Counted from the stretch's first letter, positions 17,585 to 25,175 are shown. The stretch is DNA of 64,000 bases from Acutalibacter muris (GCF_002201475.1 NZ_CP021422.1:2542001-2606000); one strand, 5' to 3'. Notes: a model not told the origin generated them from the letters alone. A program made the numbers and translations.

Positions 17585-17926
17585 CTAATCTTCATGTACG
17601 CGCTCCGCCCAATCCGCGATAATCTTGGCCACATACTCATACTGCTGGGCGGGGGAGAGGCCGGTCAAGACCTCGAACGCCCGCTGGCTCTGAGGGCTGT
17701 TCTCAGCCAGGTGCATGGCCTGTACCAGCAGCTTGATCATCTGGGGCGGTTCGGTGGAGCAGTTATCACATATGCGCTCCCGCTTGACCTGCGCACAGTC
17801 ATCACCCACCACGGCGAAACTGACCACATCGCCGCGGGCCATGCCGATGGCGTCACGCACCTCCTGCGGAATGGTCACCCGGCCTCTTTTGCCGAGTATT
17901 CTCAAAGTCTTTTCTTCTACTTCCAT
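17585..17926 (-). CDS. AbrB/SpoVT-type transcription regulator
   Basis: 113 residues. The N-terminal swapped-hairpin AbrB domain is clear (LRILGKRGRVTIPQEVRDAIGMARGDVVSFAVV). Next come a CDNC pair-type cysteine motif (ERICDNC) and a C-terminal helical region (SPAQQYEYVAKIIADWAERV). AbrB-type proteins act as transition-state repressors or antitoxins; no toxin partner gene is adjacent, so a regulatory role for the ICE is more likely (inference). The start overlaps the end of the adenine methylase gene by 10 bases. Confidence 0.85.
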   Translation of the reverse strand: MEVEEKTLRILGKRGRVTIPQEVRDAIGMARGDVVSFAVVGDDCAQVKRERICDNCSTEPPQMIKLLVQAMHLAENSPQSQRAFEVLTGLSPAQQYEYVAKIIADWAERVHED

Positions 17927-18825
17927 ATATAATTCCTTTCTACCGGGGCGAACCCGGTTAATGATATCTGATCCGGTACCACCAGCGAGGTGTCATAGTT
18001 GGAGATGAGCAGCTCCTGATACATATTCCCCGGGTCGTACCGTTGGGCCATGTTGTTGATGCGCTCGATTTTCTCGATGTAGATGCCCGGCACACTGTAA
18101 AGTGCCCGGATGGTGTCACAGTCGTTGTAGGACAAGAGCCACAGAGCTTTCGTCCCCAGCAGGATATCCGCCAGCAGCATATGGTCTTTGAACCCAAACA
18201 GGTTGCCGTAGTAGTCCTCGGTGAGAACATAGGGCGGGTCGAGGTAGAAAATCGTTTCATCGCTGTCATGGGTCTTGATGAGCCGCTCGTAGCTCATGTG
18301 TTCCACAACGACATACTGGAACCGCTCCGCGACTGCGTCTATCAAGGGAAAAGCGGCCCATGTTGACCGGGGACTCCCTCCAAAAGATGTGCCGCCGCCA
18401 CCGTAGCTCTGCTTGATAAGCTGAAAAAAGTCCCGCGCCCACAGGACAGGGTCCTTGTTATGGCCCTGCGCGAGCCTTGCTTTGACGGTATCGAAATCCT
18501 CCCGAGAGTTGAGGATGTAACGCAGAGCGGCCTGCAGCTCCTTGGGGTGCTCACGCACCATGCGGAAGAGGTTGACGAGATTGGAGTTGAAGTCGTTGTA
18601 GACTTCCTTGACCGAGCGCTCCTTGTTCAGCAGGACGGAGGCCCCGCCGCCGAACACCTCCACATAGGTGCGCTCGCGGAAGTCTGCCGGGAACCGGCTG
18701 ATGATTGACCTGCACAGGGCCTGTTTCCCGCCTACCCACGGAATCAAAGATTGGATTTTACCATCCCCCTTCAAATGATGATATGAATTATAATTGGGCG
18801 GGCCTCTGACCATTTTCCTGTTCAC
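17917..18825 (-). CDS. dam: DNA adenine methylase (Dam, D12 class)
   Basis: 302 residues. Contains the SAM-binding PWVGGKQAL and EVFGGGASVLLNK segments, and the catalytic DPPY in FYLDPPYV. Order (FxGG then DPPY) is that of the alpha/D12 class that methylates N6 of adenine, usually in GATC-like sites. Can mask host restriction sites or regulate the element. GTG at 18825 forms GTGA with the stop of the 54-aa gene but AAGGAG directly abuts it; ATG at 18813 has the same AAGGAG eleven bases upstream and is an alternative start. No restriction enzyme gene is adjacent, so it is probably a solitary methylase. Confidence 0.92.
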   Translation of the reverse strand: MNRKMVRGPPNYNSYHHLKGDGKIQSLIPWVGGKQALCRSIISRFPADFRERTYVEVFGGGASVLLNKERSVKEVYNDFNSNLVNLFRMVREHPKELQAALRYILNSREDFDTVKARLAQGHNKDPVLWARDFFQLIKQSYGGGGTSFGGSPRSTWAAFPLIDAVAERFQYVVVEHMSYERLIKTHDSDETIFYLDPPYVLTEDYYGNLFGFKDHMLLADILLGTKALWLLSYNDCDTIRALYSVPGIYIEKIERINNMAQRYDPGNMYQELLISNYDTSLVVPDQISLTGFAPVERNYIWK

Positions 18826-18986
18826 TCCTTCTTGTGGGGAATTATAGGGTGCTTGACCCTGTCTTTTTCCTCGGCGCGCTTGGCGTTGTTCCAGCCGTCT
18901 ATCGTGCCGGTAAGGTAACCGGTGATGCGCCGGATTCGCTCAAAATCCCGGCCCTCACCAATGGTTTTCTTAGGTTTACGTTTCAT
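18822..18986 (-). CDS. 54-aa NrdD C-terminus-like ICE protein
   Basis: Very short gene: ATG at 18986, overlapping the stop of the DUF4314 gene (ATGA), with AGGAGC upstream; stop at 18824-18822, overlapping the methylase GTG. It begins MKRKPKKTIGEG and contains RIRRITGYLTGTIDGWNNAKRAEEKDRVKH in sequence, which resembles the C-terminal tail of anaerobic ribonucleotide reductase around the glycyl-radical RxxGYL motif. Such small proteins are found in other ICEs and are often auto-annotated as nrdD. There is no catalytic domain, so reductase activity by itself is excluded. A spare glycyl-radical domain function is only a hypothesis. Confidence 0.8.
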   Translation of the reverse strand: MKRKPKKTIGEGRDFERIRRITGYLTGTIDGWNNAKRAEEKDRVKHPIIPHKKE

Positions 18987-19246
18987 AGCGATTGCTCCTG
19001 CTGGCCGGTTTCCACGTCCATCTCTTGCCCGATGACGGCGAAATCGTCCTCAAATGGCATAAGGCTCAGCGACCTGCCGTTGTCCCACTTCATGAGCAGG
19101 CTCGGCTGGTCGTCTACGCCGATAACGGTTCCGCAAAGCCCAGCAGGCATATCGCGCTCAACGTTGCACAGGCTGTTCAGCCGGATTCGCGTACCCACAG
19201 GATACCGCCTTTTGACCATCTCAACCTTATTCCTGTCGAAGTTCAT
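18983..19246 (-). CDS. DUF4314 protein
   Basis: 87 residues from the ATG at 19246 (AAGGGAG eight bases upstream); an earlier in-frame start at 19288 would overlap the previous gene more and has no better site. Sequence NFDRNKVEMVKRRYPVGTRIRLN...GTVIGVDDQPSLLMKWDNGRSLSLMPFEDDF matches DUF4314, a small SH3-like beta protein found across clostridial ICEs. Function unknown. Overlaps its upstream and downstream neighbours, showing tight operon packing. Confidence 0.85.
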   Translation of the reverse strand: MNFDRNKVEMVKRRYPVGTRIRLNSLCNVERDMPAGLCGTVIGVDDQPSLLMKWDNGRSLSLMPFEDDFAVIGQEMDVETGQQEQSL

Positions 19247-19628
19247 CTTGATTTCTCCCTTCTGTAAAAAGCAGCCGGTTCGCCGCACTCAGGCCGTAAC
19301 CGCGTATCAGCATGGCCGTCTGTATCACCAGAAAGTACCGGGGTGACAGCAGGCTGGGGTCGGCCAACTCCGCGAGGGCCACCGTCCTGCTACCGGTCAC
19401 GATGTCCCTGGCCAGCGCGTAGCAGACGTATGCCATAGCGTCTAACCTCCGGGGTTTCATGGCGGCGATGTCGATCTCATTGGCGCCGATGTGATTCTCG
19501 GCCTGGTGCCACAGCCGGGTATCGGCTGTCAACAAAAAAAGGGCCGCGGCAAATTTTCTGCTGCAGCCCTTGTGATATCTTATTTCTTTCTCAAACAGCA
19601 CTCCGTGATTATCGTTGCGGAAGATCAA
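19227..19628 (-). CDS. DUF6075-like ICE protein
   Basis: 133 residues from a TTG at 19628, just after the stop of the DUF4240 gene, with GGTGGG seven bases upstream. N-terminus IFRNDNHGVLFEKEIR and the FAAALFLLTADTRLWHQAENHI stretch are like DUF6075 proteins (start IFxNxEHxxFF, then YLLTADxxLW). Helical and soluble, function unknown. Overlaps the DUF4314 gene by 20 bases. Confidence 0.65.
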   Translation of the reverse strand: MIFRNDNHGVLFEKEIRYHKGCSRKFAAALFLLTADTRLWHQAENHIGANEIDIAAMKPRRLDAMAYVCYALARDIVTGSRTVALAELADPSLLSPRYFLVIQTAMLIRGYGLSAANRLLFTEGRNQDELRQE

Positions 19629-19629
19629 T

Positions 19630-20322
19630 TTACATCCCACCCATATCCATATTTTTTTCCGGCTTTGGCGGCGGCCCGGCTTGTCTAGCCTCGATGATCT
19701 CCGGGTCATTGTAGTTCCAGTTGCCTTCATAGATAAACTCCCCGCTGCTGTGCATATAGCGCTCGTACAGCCGTGGAAAGTAGTCAGTTATCTCCTCGCC
19801 CTCATAGGGGTAATTGATGCCCTCACCGTAGTCAATGTCAGCTTTCAGCGCCTCGATCATCTTTTCGTATGCGGCCCTGTCCGTATGGTCATAGGCGCTC
19901 TTGCCGGTCAGTTCCTCCAGCGCACTGTCCCCGGCGTATGTGAATGACTCGAACCAGTAACCGTCGCCTGGGTCTAAGTCAGCAAGAGAATCCGGATCCT
20001 TGAGATCTGAGAAGTACGCCTCTTTGCCCTGTGAAATGAGCCAGGCCCGGAAGTCGATGAAACTGTCGTCCGTAGCAAGGCCCATGAGCTCGGAGGCACT
20101 CCAAAGGCCGTATTTGTAGGCCAAGTCCTCGTAGGCGTGGACGATGTCATGGAAGTCCTGGGCGTACTCAGAGCCGAGCTCTTTGAGGCGGGCTTTGAGC
20201 ATATCCATGTACTTTTCCTGGTCTTGACCGCAGGCGGCCTTGACCTCTGCAATGAGGTTCCAGAAACCGTCCTTGCTCATGACCTTGCAGCCAGGGATTA
20301 TTTGCTCATCTGGGTTTGCCAT
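19630..20322 (-). CDS. DUF4240 domain protein
   Basis: 230 residues from the ATG at 20322 (GGGAGG eight bases upstream). The core DGFWNLIAEVKAACGQDQEKYMDMLKARLKELGSEYAQDFHDIVHAYEDLAYKYGLWSASELM...DDSFIDFRAWLISQGKEAYF shows the DUF4240 signature (FW-LI, A-Y--LWaA--l, D-F-DFR-WLI-QGK). These proteins occur in ICEs and in immunity-type clusters; biochemical role unknown. The tail ends NMDMGGM and runs directly into the next gene. Confidence 0.85.
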   Translation of the reverse strand: MANPDEQIIPGCKVMSKDGFWNLIAEVKAACGQDQEKYMDMLKARLKELGSEYAQDFHDIVHAYEDLAYKYGLWSASELMGLATDDSFIDFRAWLISQGKEAYFSDLKDPDSLADLDPGDGYWFESFTYAGDSALEELTGKSAYDHTDRAAYEKMIEALKADIDYGEGINYPYEGEEITDYFPRLYERYMHSSGEFIYEGNWNYNDPEIIEARQAGPPPKPEKNMDMGGM

Positions 20323-20467
20323 TCTTGCTGCCTCCCTTCTTCTTATTGTTCCGCTCCATGTCCTTGCGGATGGTTTCGGCCTCCGGCGGGTCACGCTGGA
20401 AGCCAGGTACCTGCTTCATGAAGCTCTCATAGGCCCTGTCGACCTTGTTGCTTGTAAAGTTTGGCAC
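20306..20467 (-). CDS. Small basic ICE-terminal protein
   Basis: 53 residues from a GTG at 20467 (GAGGTG six to seven bases upstream); overlaps the DUF4240 start by 17 bases. Sequence PNFTSNKVDRAYESFMKQVPGFQRDPPEAETIRKDMERNNKKKGG is charged and soluble with a Lys-rich tail. Not recognised. It is the outermost gene of the element on the tRNA side, a position where one would expect an excisionase, but I see no winged-helix signature. Confidence 0.65.
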   Translation of the reverse strand: MPNFTSNKVDRAYESFMKQVPGFQRDPPEAETIRKDMERNNKKKGGSKNGKPR

Positions 20468-20493
20468 TTTACACACCTCTTTTCCTGAAATAG

Positions 20494-20520
20494 AAAAAGG
20501 CCAGGAATTTCTTCCTGGCC
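20494..20520 (-). terminator. Hairpin with T-run just upstream of the first ICE gene
   Basis: GGCCAGGAA, a four-base loop and TTCCTGGCC (nine base pairs), followed on the minus strand by TTTTT. It would stop read-through from the tRNA into the element, or act as an attenuator for the first operon. Confidence 0.75.
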
Positions 20521-20656
20521 CTCTCAAATCTTTTTTATTAACTTTTCTTTGCCACGGCTCTCTTTCTTAACCACGCCGGTTCGAATCTCGCCAATAGGGG
20601 GTGGCATCCCCAAAAACACGTCACGCCGTGACGGTCGTTTTTTTGCCCTTTGAACG

Positions 20657-20688
20657 CCGAAAAACCGCGCTGTTGCGCGGTTTTTCGG
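20657..20688. terminator. Perfect 14-bp bidirectional terminator-like hairpin after tRNA-Pro
   Basis: CCGAAAAACCGCGC, loop TGTT, GCGCGGTTTTTCGG. The A-tract and T-tract flank the GC core, so it can terminate in both directions. It is located 29 bases beyond the 3' end of the tRNA and probably marks the transcription end of the tRNA. Confidence 0.75.
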
Positions 20689-20716
20689 TGGTGGCATCTG
20701 TTAAGATGTGTAAACA

Positions 20717-20792
20717 TGGTCCGAGTGGCGAGACTTGAACTCACGGCCTCTTGACCCCCAGTCAAGCGCGCTACCAACTGCGCCACACCCGG
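20717..20792 (-). tRNA. tRNA-Pro (anticodon GGG)
   Basis: 76 bases including an encoded CCA. Acceptor CCGGGTG pairs with CACTCGG (one G-T), D-arm GCGC/GCGC, anticodon stem CTTGA/TCAAG with loop CTGGGGG (anticodon GGG), T-arm with TTCAAGT loop. The 3' end faces the ICE, the usual position for an attachment site of a tyrosine-integrase element. Confidence 0.95.
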
Positions 20793-20857
20793 ATGACTTT
20801 TATATTATATCTCATTTCGTGCCAAAATGCAAGAGTTTTTTTTACTTTTTTTAATTT

Positions 20858-21117
20858 TCACAGATTGTCCTCAAAAGGGATACCGAACATACTGCTGTCA
20901 AGGAGTGCCCTTCGGCAAGGTTCGTCGATGAAGTTATATTGTGTGTAGTCAATTTTTAGAGTAGGGCCGCCTTTACCCTGTGAGAAATCAACCTTGTGGT
21001 ATTCCATTTTCAGATAAAACATTTTCTTTGTTCCTATATAACCGCAGTTTTCAATATACCTTTGAATAGCAGTTGGCAAATGTGAAAAATCTTTTTCTGT
21101 AAATAGTTCATTAACAG
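20858..21117 (-). pseudogene. DUF6544-family fragment
   Basis: About 85 residues without a credible start, reading NELFTEKDFSHLPTAIQRYIENCGYIGTKKMFYLKM..., then TLKIDYTQYNFIDEPCRRALLDSSMFGIPFED and a stop. This corresponds to the N-terminal core of DUF6544-type proteins (LP-xVQRYL-Y-G, QYNF-D-P-R, M-G-P). Family members are longer than 200 residues, so this copy is cut at both ends: the 5' side by the IS30 remnant region, the 3' side near the tRNA promoter. Confidence 0.65.
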
Positions 21118-21174
21118 AGGAACAAGGGCGTTCACAAGGAGCATTTGCCGCCGCAATGGGATCAAGCGGCTTGG

Positions 21175-21315
21175 CGCGACAGTTGTCGCCCGTACAGAAG
21201 TTGCGAGCGGGGAAGCAATGAGAACGAAAACAAAATGATACGGCGGCACTTCCCGAAAGGAACGGACTTCGGGAAAGTGACCGCCGCAGAAGTCAAGCGC
21301 GCGGAAAGTTCGCCT
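21175..21315 (+). pseudogene. IS30-family transposase C-terminal remnant
   Basis: Rightward frame encodes CRPYRSCERGSNENENKMIRRHFPKGTDFGKVTAAEVKRAE in sequence. ERGSNEN with the catalytic Glu of the DDE triad, and the (I/L)RR-FPKGTDF block, are diagnostic for IS30 transposases. Nothing of the N-terminal HTH or first two Asp blocks is left, and the frame runs on into unrelated sequence. A dead IS fragment, next to the DUF6544 remnant. Confidence 0.8.
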
Positions 21316-21356
21316 TCACTCTTGACATTTCCGACTTTTTTAATTTTCCTCCTGCT

Positions 21357-22406
21357 TTACGCCTTATCCTTCCTCTGTAGCAGCACCGCACCGATGATTA
21401 TCGCGCCCTTAAAGGCCGCGCTCAGGTACGGGTCCACTCCGATAAGGTTCAGAAGGTTGTTCATCACCGCCACTATGAGCGTTCCGAATACCGTGCCTAT
21501 TATGGACCCCCTGCCCCCGGACATACTGGTGCCCCCTACTATGACAGAGGCGATGGCGTCCATCTCGAAGCCGCTGCCCGCGCTGGCATAGTCCATAGAG
21601 CCGATGCGGGAGGTCTGTATCACCGCCGCTATGGACACCAGAAAGCCGGTCAGGGCATAGACCTTGCGCTTTACCGCCCGGACATTCACGCCCGAAAGCC
21701 GGGTAGTGCGCTCGTTGGAGCCAATAGCGAACACATACCGGCCGAAGGTGGTCTTCTTCGAGATAACGTACATGGCCGCCGCGAGAATTGCCCAGTAAAT
21801 TATGGGCATCAGCTGCTGGCCGCCTATAGCGAACCTTGCAATGCCCTTATACCCCTCGGGCAGCTCAGTGCGCTGGGCCTTCATAAAGTATTGGGTCACG
21901 CTTCGCAGTATCTGCATGGAGCCCAGTGTGGCGATAAAAGGCGGCATCCTGCCGTTGGATATCAGCAGGCCGTTGCTCTCGCCCAAAAGGCTGCCTAAGA
22001 GCATGGCGGCTATAAGCCCGATAAGTATCGCCGGGAGCCCGGTTATGCCCATTCCCGCCAGCAGCCCGCCCTCGCCGGTGTTCAGCATCACCATTATGAA
22101 CGCGCCCACCGTCACGTATACAGAGCCCACCGACAGGTCTATGCCGCCGGAGATTATAACGAAGGTCATCCCCAGGGCGATTATGCCAATGCCGGCGTTG
22201 CCCCGAAGAAGCGATATCCAGTTCTGGAGCCAGTTCTGGGCCCAGGCTCCGAAGGAGTCAAAGCTGGTGTTCATACTCAGGGCTATGGTCTGGACTATCA
22301 CCATTACGGCCAGCGCTATGCCCGTGCTGAAAAGGGGGTTATTGCTCCACTGGTGCTGCAGCCTGCTTAAAAGCTGCCTGCCCTTATTTTTTTGTGCGTT
22401 TTCCAT
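21357..22406 (-). CDS. Sugar ABC transporter permease (RbsC-like)
   Basis: 349 residues from the ATG at 22406 (GGAGGG eight bases upstream). Eight to ten membrane segments, with the BPD_transp_2 signature GMTFVIISGGIDLSVGSV and the EAA-like G-N--T-RLSGV-V loop (AIGSNERTTRLSGVNVRAVK). Forms the channel of a carbohydrate importer with the ATPase gene immediately upstream and the binding protein of the same operon. The start lies 27 bases after the ATPase stop. Confidence 0.93.
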   Translation of the reverse strand: MENAQKNKGRQLLSRLQHQWSNNPLFSTGIALAVMVIVQTIALSMNTSFDSFGAWAQNWLQNWISLLRGNAGIGIIALGMTFVIISGGIDLSVGSVYVTVGAFIMVMLNTGEGGLLAGMGITGLPAILIGLIAAMLLGSLLGESNGLLISNGRMPPFIATLGSMQILRSVTQYFMKAQRTELPEGYKGIARFAIGGQQLMPIIYWAILAAAMYVISKKTTFGRYVFAIGSNERTTRLSGVNVRAVKRKVYALTGFLVSIAAVIQTSRIGSMDYASAGSGFEMDAIASVIVGGTSMSGGRGSIIGTVFGTLIVAVMNNLLNLIGVDPYLSAAFKGAIIIGAVLLQRKDKA

Positions 22407-22432
22407 ATGTACTGCCCTCCTCTTGATTTGGT

Positions 22433-23911
22433 TCACGCGCCGGTTGCCAGCCGCATAATTTCCTGTTCTGTGATGTCCCCGGCCATAAGCTCCCCCTGGA
22501 CCCGGCCGTGGTACATCACCAGCGCCCGGTCGCAAAGGCGTATTATCTCCTGGGCCTCGCTGGAGAGCACTATGACCGCCACCTTATTCTCGGCAAGCTT
22601 CAGTATGGTGTCGTAGATATCCTCCTTGGCCCCTACGTCCACGCCCTGGGTAGGGTTGTCAAAGATAATCACTTTGGGCTCGGAGTTCAGCCATTTGGCC
22701 AGCACCACCTTCTGCTGGTTGCCGCCCGAAAGGCTGCCTATCAGTTCCTCCTCTCCGGCCATCTTTATCTTCAGTTCCTTTGAGAGCTCCCGGAAACTCC
22801 CGCGCACCCGCTCCCAGTTGATGAACCCGCCCCTTGACTGCCTGGGCCAGGTGACTATGGAGCCGTTTTCCAGAATGTTCATATCCTTTATTATGCCGTT
22901 CTCCTTGCGGTCCCTGGGCACATAGCCTATTCCCAGCTCCACTGCCTGGCGGGTGCCGCGCACGGTTATGGGCCTGTCCTCAAGGTATACCTGGCCCTGA
23001 TATCTGCCGCCGCTGCCAAAGACGGCCTGGAACAGCTCGCTGCGGCCGTCCCCCAAAAGCCCCGTAAAGCCCAGCACCTCACCCGCCCGGACAGAGAAGC
23101 TCACGTTCTCAAAGTGCCGCTCCTGTGAAAGTTTCTCGGCACGCAGCACCTCGGGCCCCAGCTCCCTCTCCCGGCGCAGGGACTCGGTGCGGACCTCATG
23201 CCCCACCATATGCCGGGCAAGCTCCTCCACGCTGGTATCCTCTACCTTGCCCGCCGCCACCATGGAGCCGTCACGCAAAACGGTGTAGCGGTCGCACACG
23301 GCCATTACCTCCCGGAGCTTATGGGAGATGAACACCATTGCCACCCCCTGCCCCTTCAGGGTGCGCATCATATCGAATACCCGGTCTATCTCCGGGTCCG
23401 TCAGAGAGGTGGTGGGCTCGTCCATGATGATTATGGAGGCCTCCATTAAAAGCGCCCGGGCTATCTCAACTATCTGCTTATAGGACGCGTCCAGCTCCCG
23501 CACCACTGTGCGCGGGTCAAGCTCCACGTCCATGCGCCGGAAAACCTCCCGGCATCTTTGGCACATGGTTTTGGCGTCCAGCAGCCCGGCCCGGCCCTTC
23601 AGCTCCCGGCCGATAAACATATTCTCATATATGCTCAGGTCGTTCACCAGGTTCAGCTCCTGGTGGATGAAGGCGATGCCCGCCGAAAGGGACTCCGCCG
23701 GGCTGCGGAAACGCACCTCCCCTCCGTCCAGCGCCAGTGTGCCCCGGTCCGCGGGGAGCACGCCGCCAAGTATGTTCATAAGGGTGGACTTGCCCGCGCC
23801 GTTCTCCCCCAGGAGGGCGCATACCTCGCCCGGGGAAATGTTAAAGTCAATGTTCCGCAGCACATCGTTGGCGCCAAAGGACTTATATATGCCGCGCATT
23901 TCCAGGGTCAT
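22433..23911 (-). CDS. Sugar ABC transporter ATP-binding protein (RbsA-like, two ABC domains)
   Basis: 492 residues from the ATG at 23911 (GGAGG seven bases upstream). Two fused ABC domains: the first has Walker A GENGAGKST, Walker B IIIMDEPTTSL; the second has a degenerate Walker A-like GLLGDGRSE, signature LSGGNQQK and IIFDNPTQGVD. This is the RbsA/XylG/MglA architecture that powers import of monosaccharides. In operon with binding protein upstream and permease downstream. Confidence 0.95.
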   Translation of the reverse strand: MTLEMRGIYKSFGANDVLRNIDFNISPGEVCALLGENGAGKSTLMNILGGVLPADRGTLALDGGEVRFRSPAESLSAGIAFIHQELNLVNDLSIYENMFIGRELKGRAGLLDAKTMCQRCREVFRRMDVELDPRTVVRELDASYKQIVEIARALLMEASIIIMDEPTTSLTDPEIDRVFDMMRTLKGQGVAMVFISHKLREVMAVCDRYTVLRDGSMVAAGKVEDTSVEELARHMVGHEVRTESLRRERELGPEVLRAEKLSQERHFENVSFSVRAGEVLGFTGLLGDGRSELFQAVFGSGGRYQGQVYLEDRPITVRGTRQAVELGIGYVPRDRKENGIIKDMNILENGSIVTWPRQSRGGFINWERVRGSFRELSKELKIKMAGEEELIGSLSGGNQQKVVLAKWLNSEPKVIIFDNPTQGVDVGAKEDIYDTILKLAENKVAVIVLSSEAQEIIRLCDRALVMYHGRVQGELMAGDITEQEIMRLATGA

Positions 23912-23934
23912 ACCCAGACCTCCTCTATAATCCA

Positions 23935-23971
23935 CAGAAAGGCTATGACGTGTGCGCCATAGCCTTTTCTG
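23935..23971 (-). promoter_or_regulatory. Intercistronic hairpin between binding protein and ATPase genes
   Basis: CAGAAAGGCTATG pairs with CATAGCCTTTTCTG around a ten-base loop. Such hairpins after the binding-protein gene commonly stabilise its mRNA or cause partial termination so that the binding protein is made in excess. Without a long U-run it is probably a partial terminator. Confidence 0.6.
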
Positions 23972-23991
23972 TTCAAGTCACAAGAATGATC

Positions 23992-25047
23992 TTAGTAGGG
24001 AGAGTTCTCATCCAGATAGTCCGCGCAGTTCTCGCGGTCCACCACTGTGGTGGGGATTATCTTCTCCTGGTCCACGGTCTCGCCCTTTAAGAGGGACACG
24101 GCCATGTCAACAGCGTCCTTCACCATGTCCGGGCTGTAGAGGGCGGACTGGATCCAGATGTTCTCGTTCTCGGGCATCATGTTGAAATACTCCTGGCACC
24201 CGCCGCCGCCGGTGACCACCTTGATGTCGGTGCGCTTGGCCTCATCAATGGCCTGGAGCACGCCGATAGAGGTCTCGTCGTCCATGGAGAACACGGCGTC
24301 GATCTGGGAGTTGGCGTTGAGGATGTCGGCAAAGTCCTTCAGGCCGGCCTCCCGGGTGAACTGGGTGGAGTAATACTCGATCTCCATGTCGGGGGCGATC
24401 TCCTTGATCTTCTCGTCAAAGCCCTTCTTGCGAAGCTCGGAGACGGAGCCGGAGGAGGGAACCTCCAGCACTACCACCTTGCCGGTGGTGCCGATCTTGT
24501 CAACGATGTACTGGGCGCTCTGGGTGCCCATGTCCACGTTGTCGCCGGCCACATGGTACACGCCGTCAACGTCGATAACGATGTCGAAGTTGACCACCTG
24601 TATGCCCTCGTCTACAAGGCCCTTGATGGGGTCCTCCATGCCCTCCCACTGGGGGAAGGCCACGACCGCCTGGACACCCCAGGTCTTCAGCTCGTCGATC
24701 TGGTTGGTCATCTCCTCGGCGTTGTCGCTGGTAAGCAGCTTGTACTCGACGGTGTCGGAGAGCTCCTTGCAGCGCTCCTCGGCGTAATAGGCAACGCCCG
24801 CCACCCAGCCGTGGGTAACGGCGGGGGCCAGGATGCCCACCTTGAACTTCTCGCCAGAGGCGGTCTCAGAGACGCTGGACTCGCTGGAGTCCTCGGAGCT
24901 GCTCTCATCGGAGCTGCTGCCCGCATCGGAGGCCTGGCTGCTGGAGCCGGCGCCGCTCTCGCTGGAGCTGCTGGTGTCGTTGCCGCAGGCCGCGAAGCAG
25001 CCAACGATCAGCATAAGGACCAGCAGCAGGGAAATGATTTTCTTCAT
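23992..25047 (-). CDS. Sugar ABC transporter substrate-binding lipoprotein
   Basis: 351 residues. Lipoprotein signal (MKKIISLLLVLMLIVGCFAAC, with the lipid-bearing Cys at about 21), a Ser/Gly/Glu-rich linker, then a type I periplasmic-binding fold: KVGILAPAVTHGWVAGVAYYAEERCKE, DGVYHVAGDNVDMGTQSAQYIVDKI, IDAVFSMDDETSIGVLQAIDEA. Resembles RbsB/XylF-type sugar receptors; the ligand cannot be told. First gene of the operon, preceded by its own promoter. Confidence 0.92.
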   Translation of the reverse strand: MKKIISLLLVLMLIVGCFAACGNDTSSSSESGAGSSSQASDAGSSSDESSSEDSSESSVSETASGEKFKVGILAPAVTHGWVAGVAYYAEERCKELSDTVEYKLLTSDNAEEMTNQIDELKTWGVQAVVAFPQWEGMEDPIKGLVDEGIQVVNFDIVIDVDGVYHVAGDNVDMGTQSAQYIVDKIGTTGKVVVLEVPSSGSVSELRKKGFDEKIKEIAPDMEIEYYSTQFTREAGLKDFADILNANSQIDAVFSMDDETSIGVLQAIDEAKRTDIKVVTGGGGCQEYFNMMPENENIWIQSALYSPDMVKDAVDMAVSLLKGETVDQEKIIPTTVVDRENCADYLDENSPY

Positions 25048-25118
25048 GCTTGTTTTCCTCCTTGGTACATATTTACTCGAATTGATTTGCGCACGGCTTC
25101 TTCCGTGCGTCCGGGCAC

Positions 25119-25147
25119 ATTATAACACCGCCAAAAGAAAAAAGCAA
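25119..25147 (-). promoter_or_regulatory. Promoter of the sugar ABC operon
   Basis: Minus-strand TTGCTT (25147-25142), 17-base spacer, TATAAT (25124-25119). A small hairpin (GCACGG/CCGTGC) lies in the leader. Confidence 0.7.
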
Positions 25148-25175
25148 GAGGTTAATTTTAAATATTTTCCTGCGC

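Noticed and set aside
18834..19346. 170-codon + strand frame between the methylase and DUF4314 genes
   Set aside because: It overlaps two tightly packed minus-strand genes (DUF4314 and the 54-residue gene) and shows no protein-like pattern.
20538..20786. An 82-codon minus-strand frame starting MAQLVARLTGG
   Set aside because: This is the classic spurious translation of a tRNA gene; it covers the tRNA-Pro and its terminator.
21243..21290. Strong imperfect hairpin (GGCGG-CACTTCCCGAA / TTCGGGAAAGTG-ACCGCC)
   Set aside because: It lies within the IS30 transposase remnant, where RRHFPKG and FGKVTAA codons explain the sequence; probably coincidental rather than an RNA gene.
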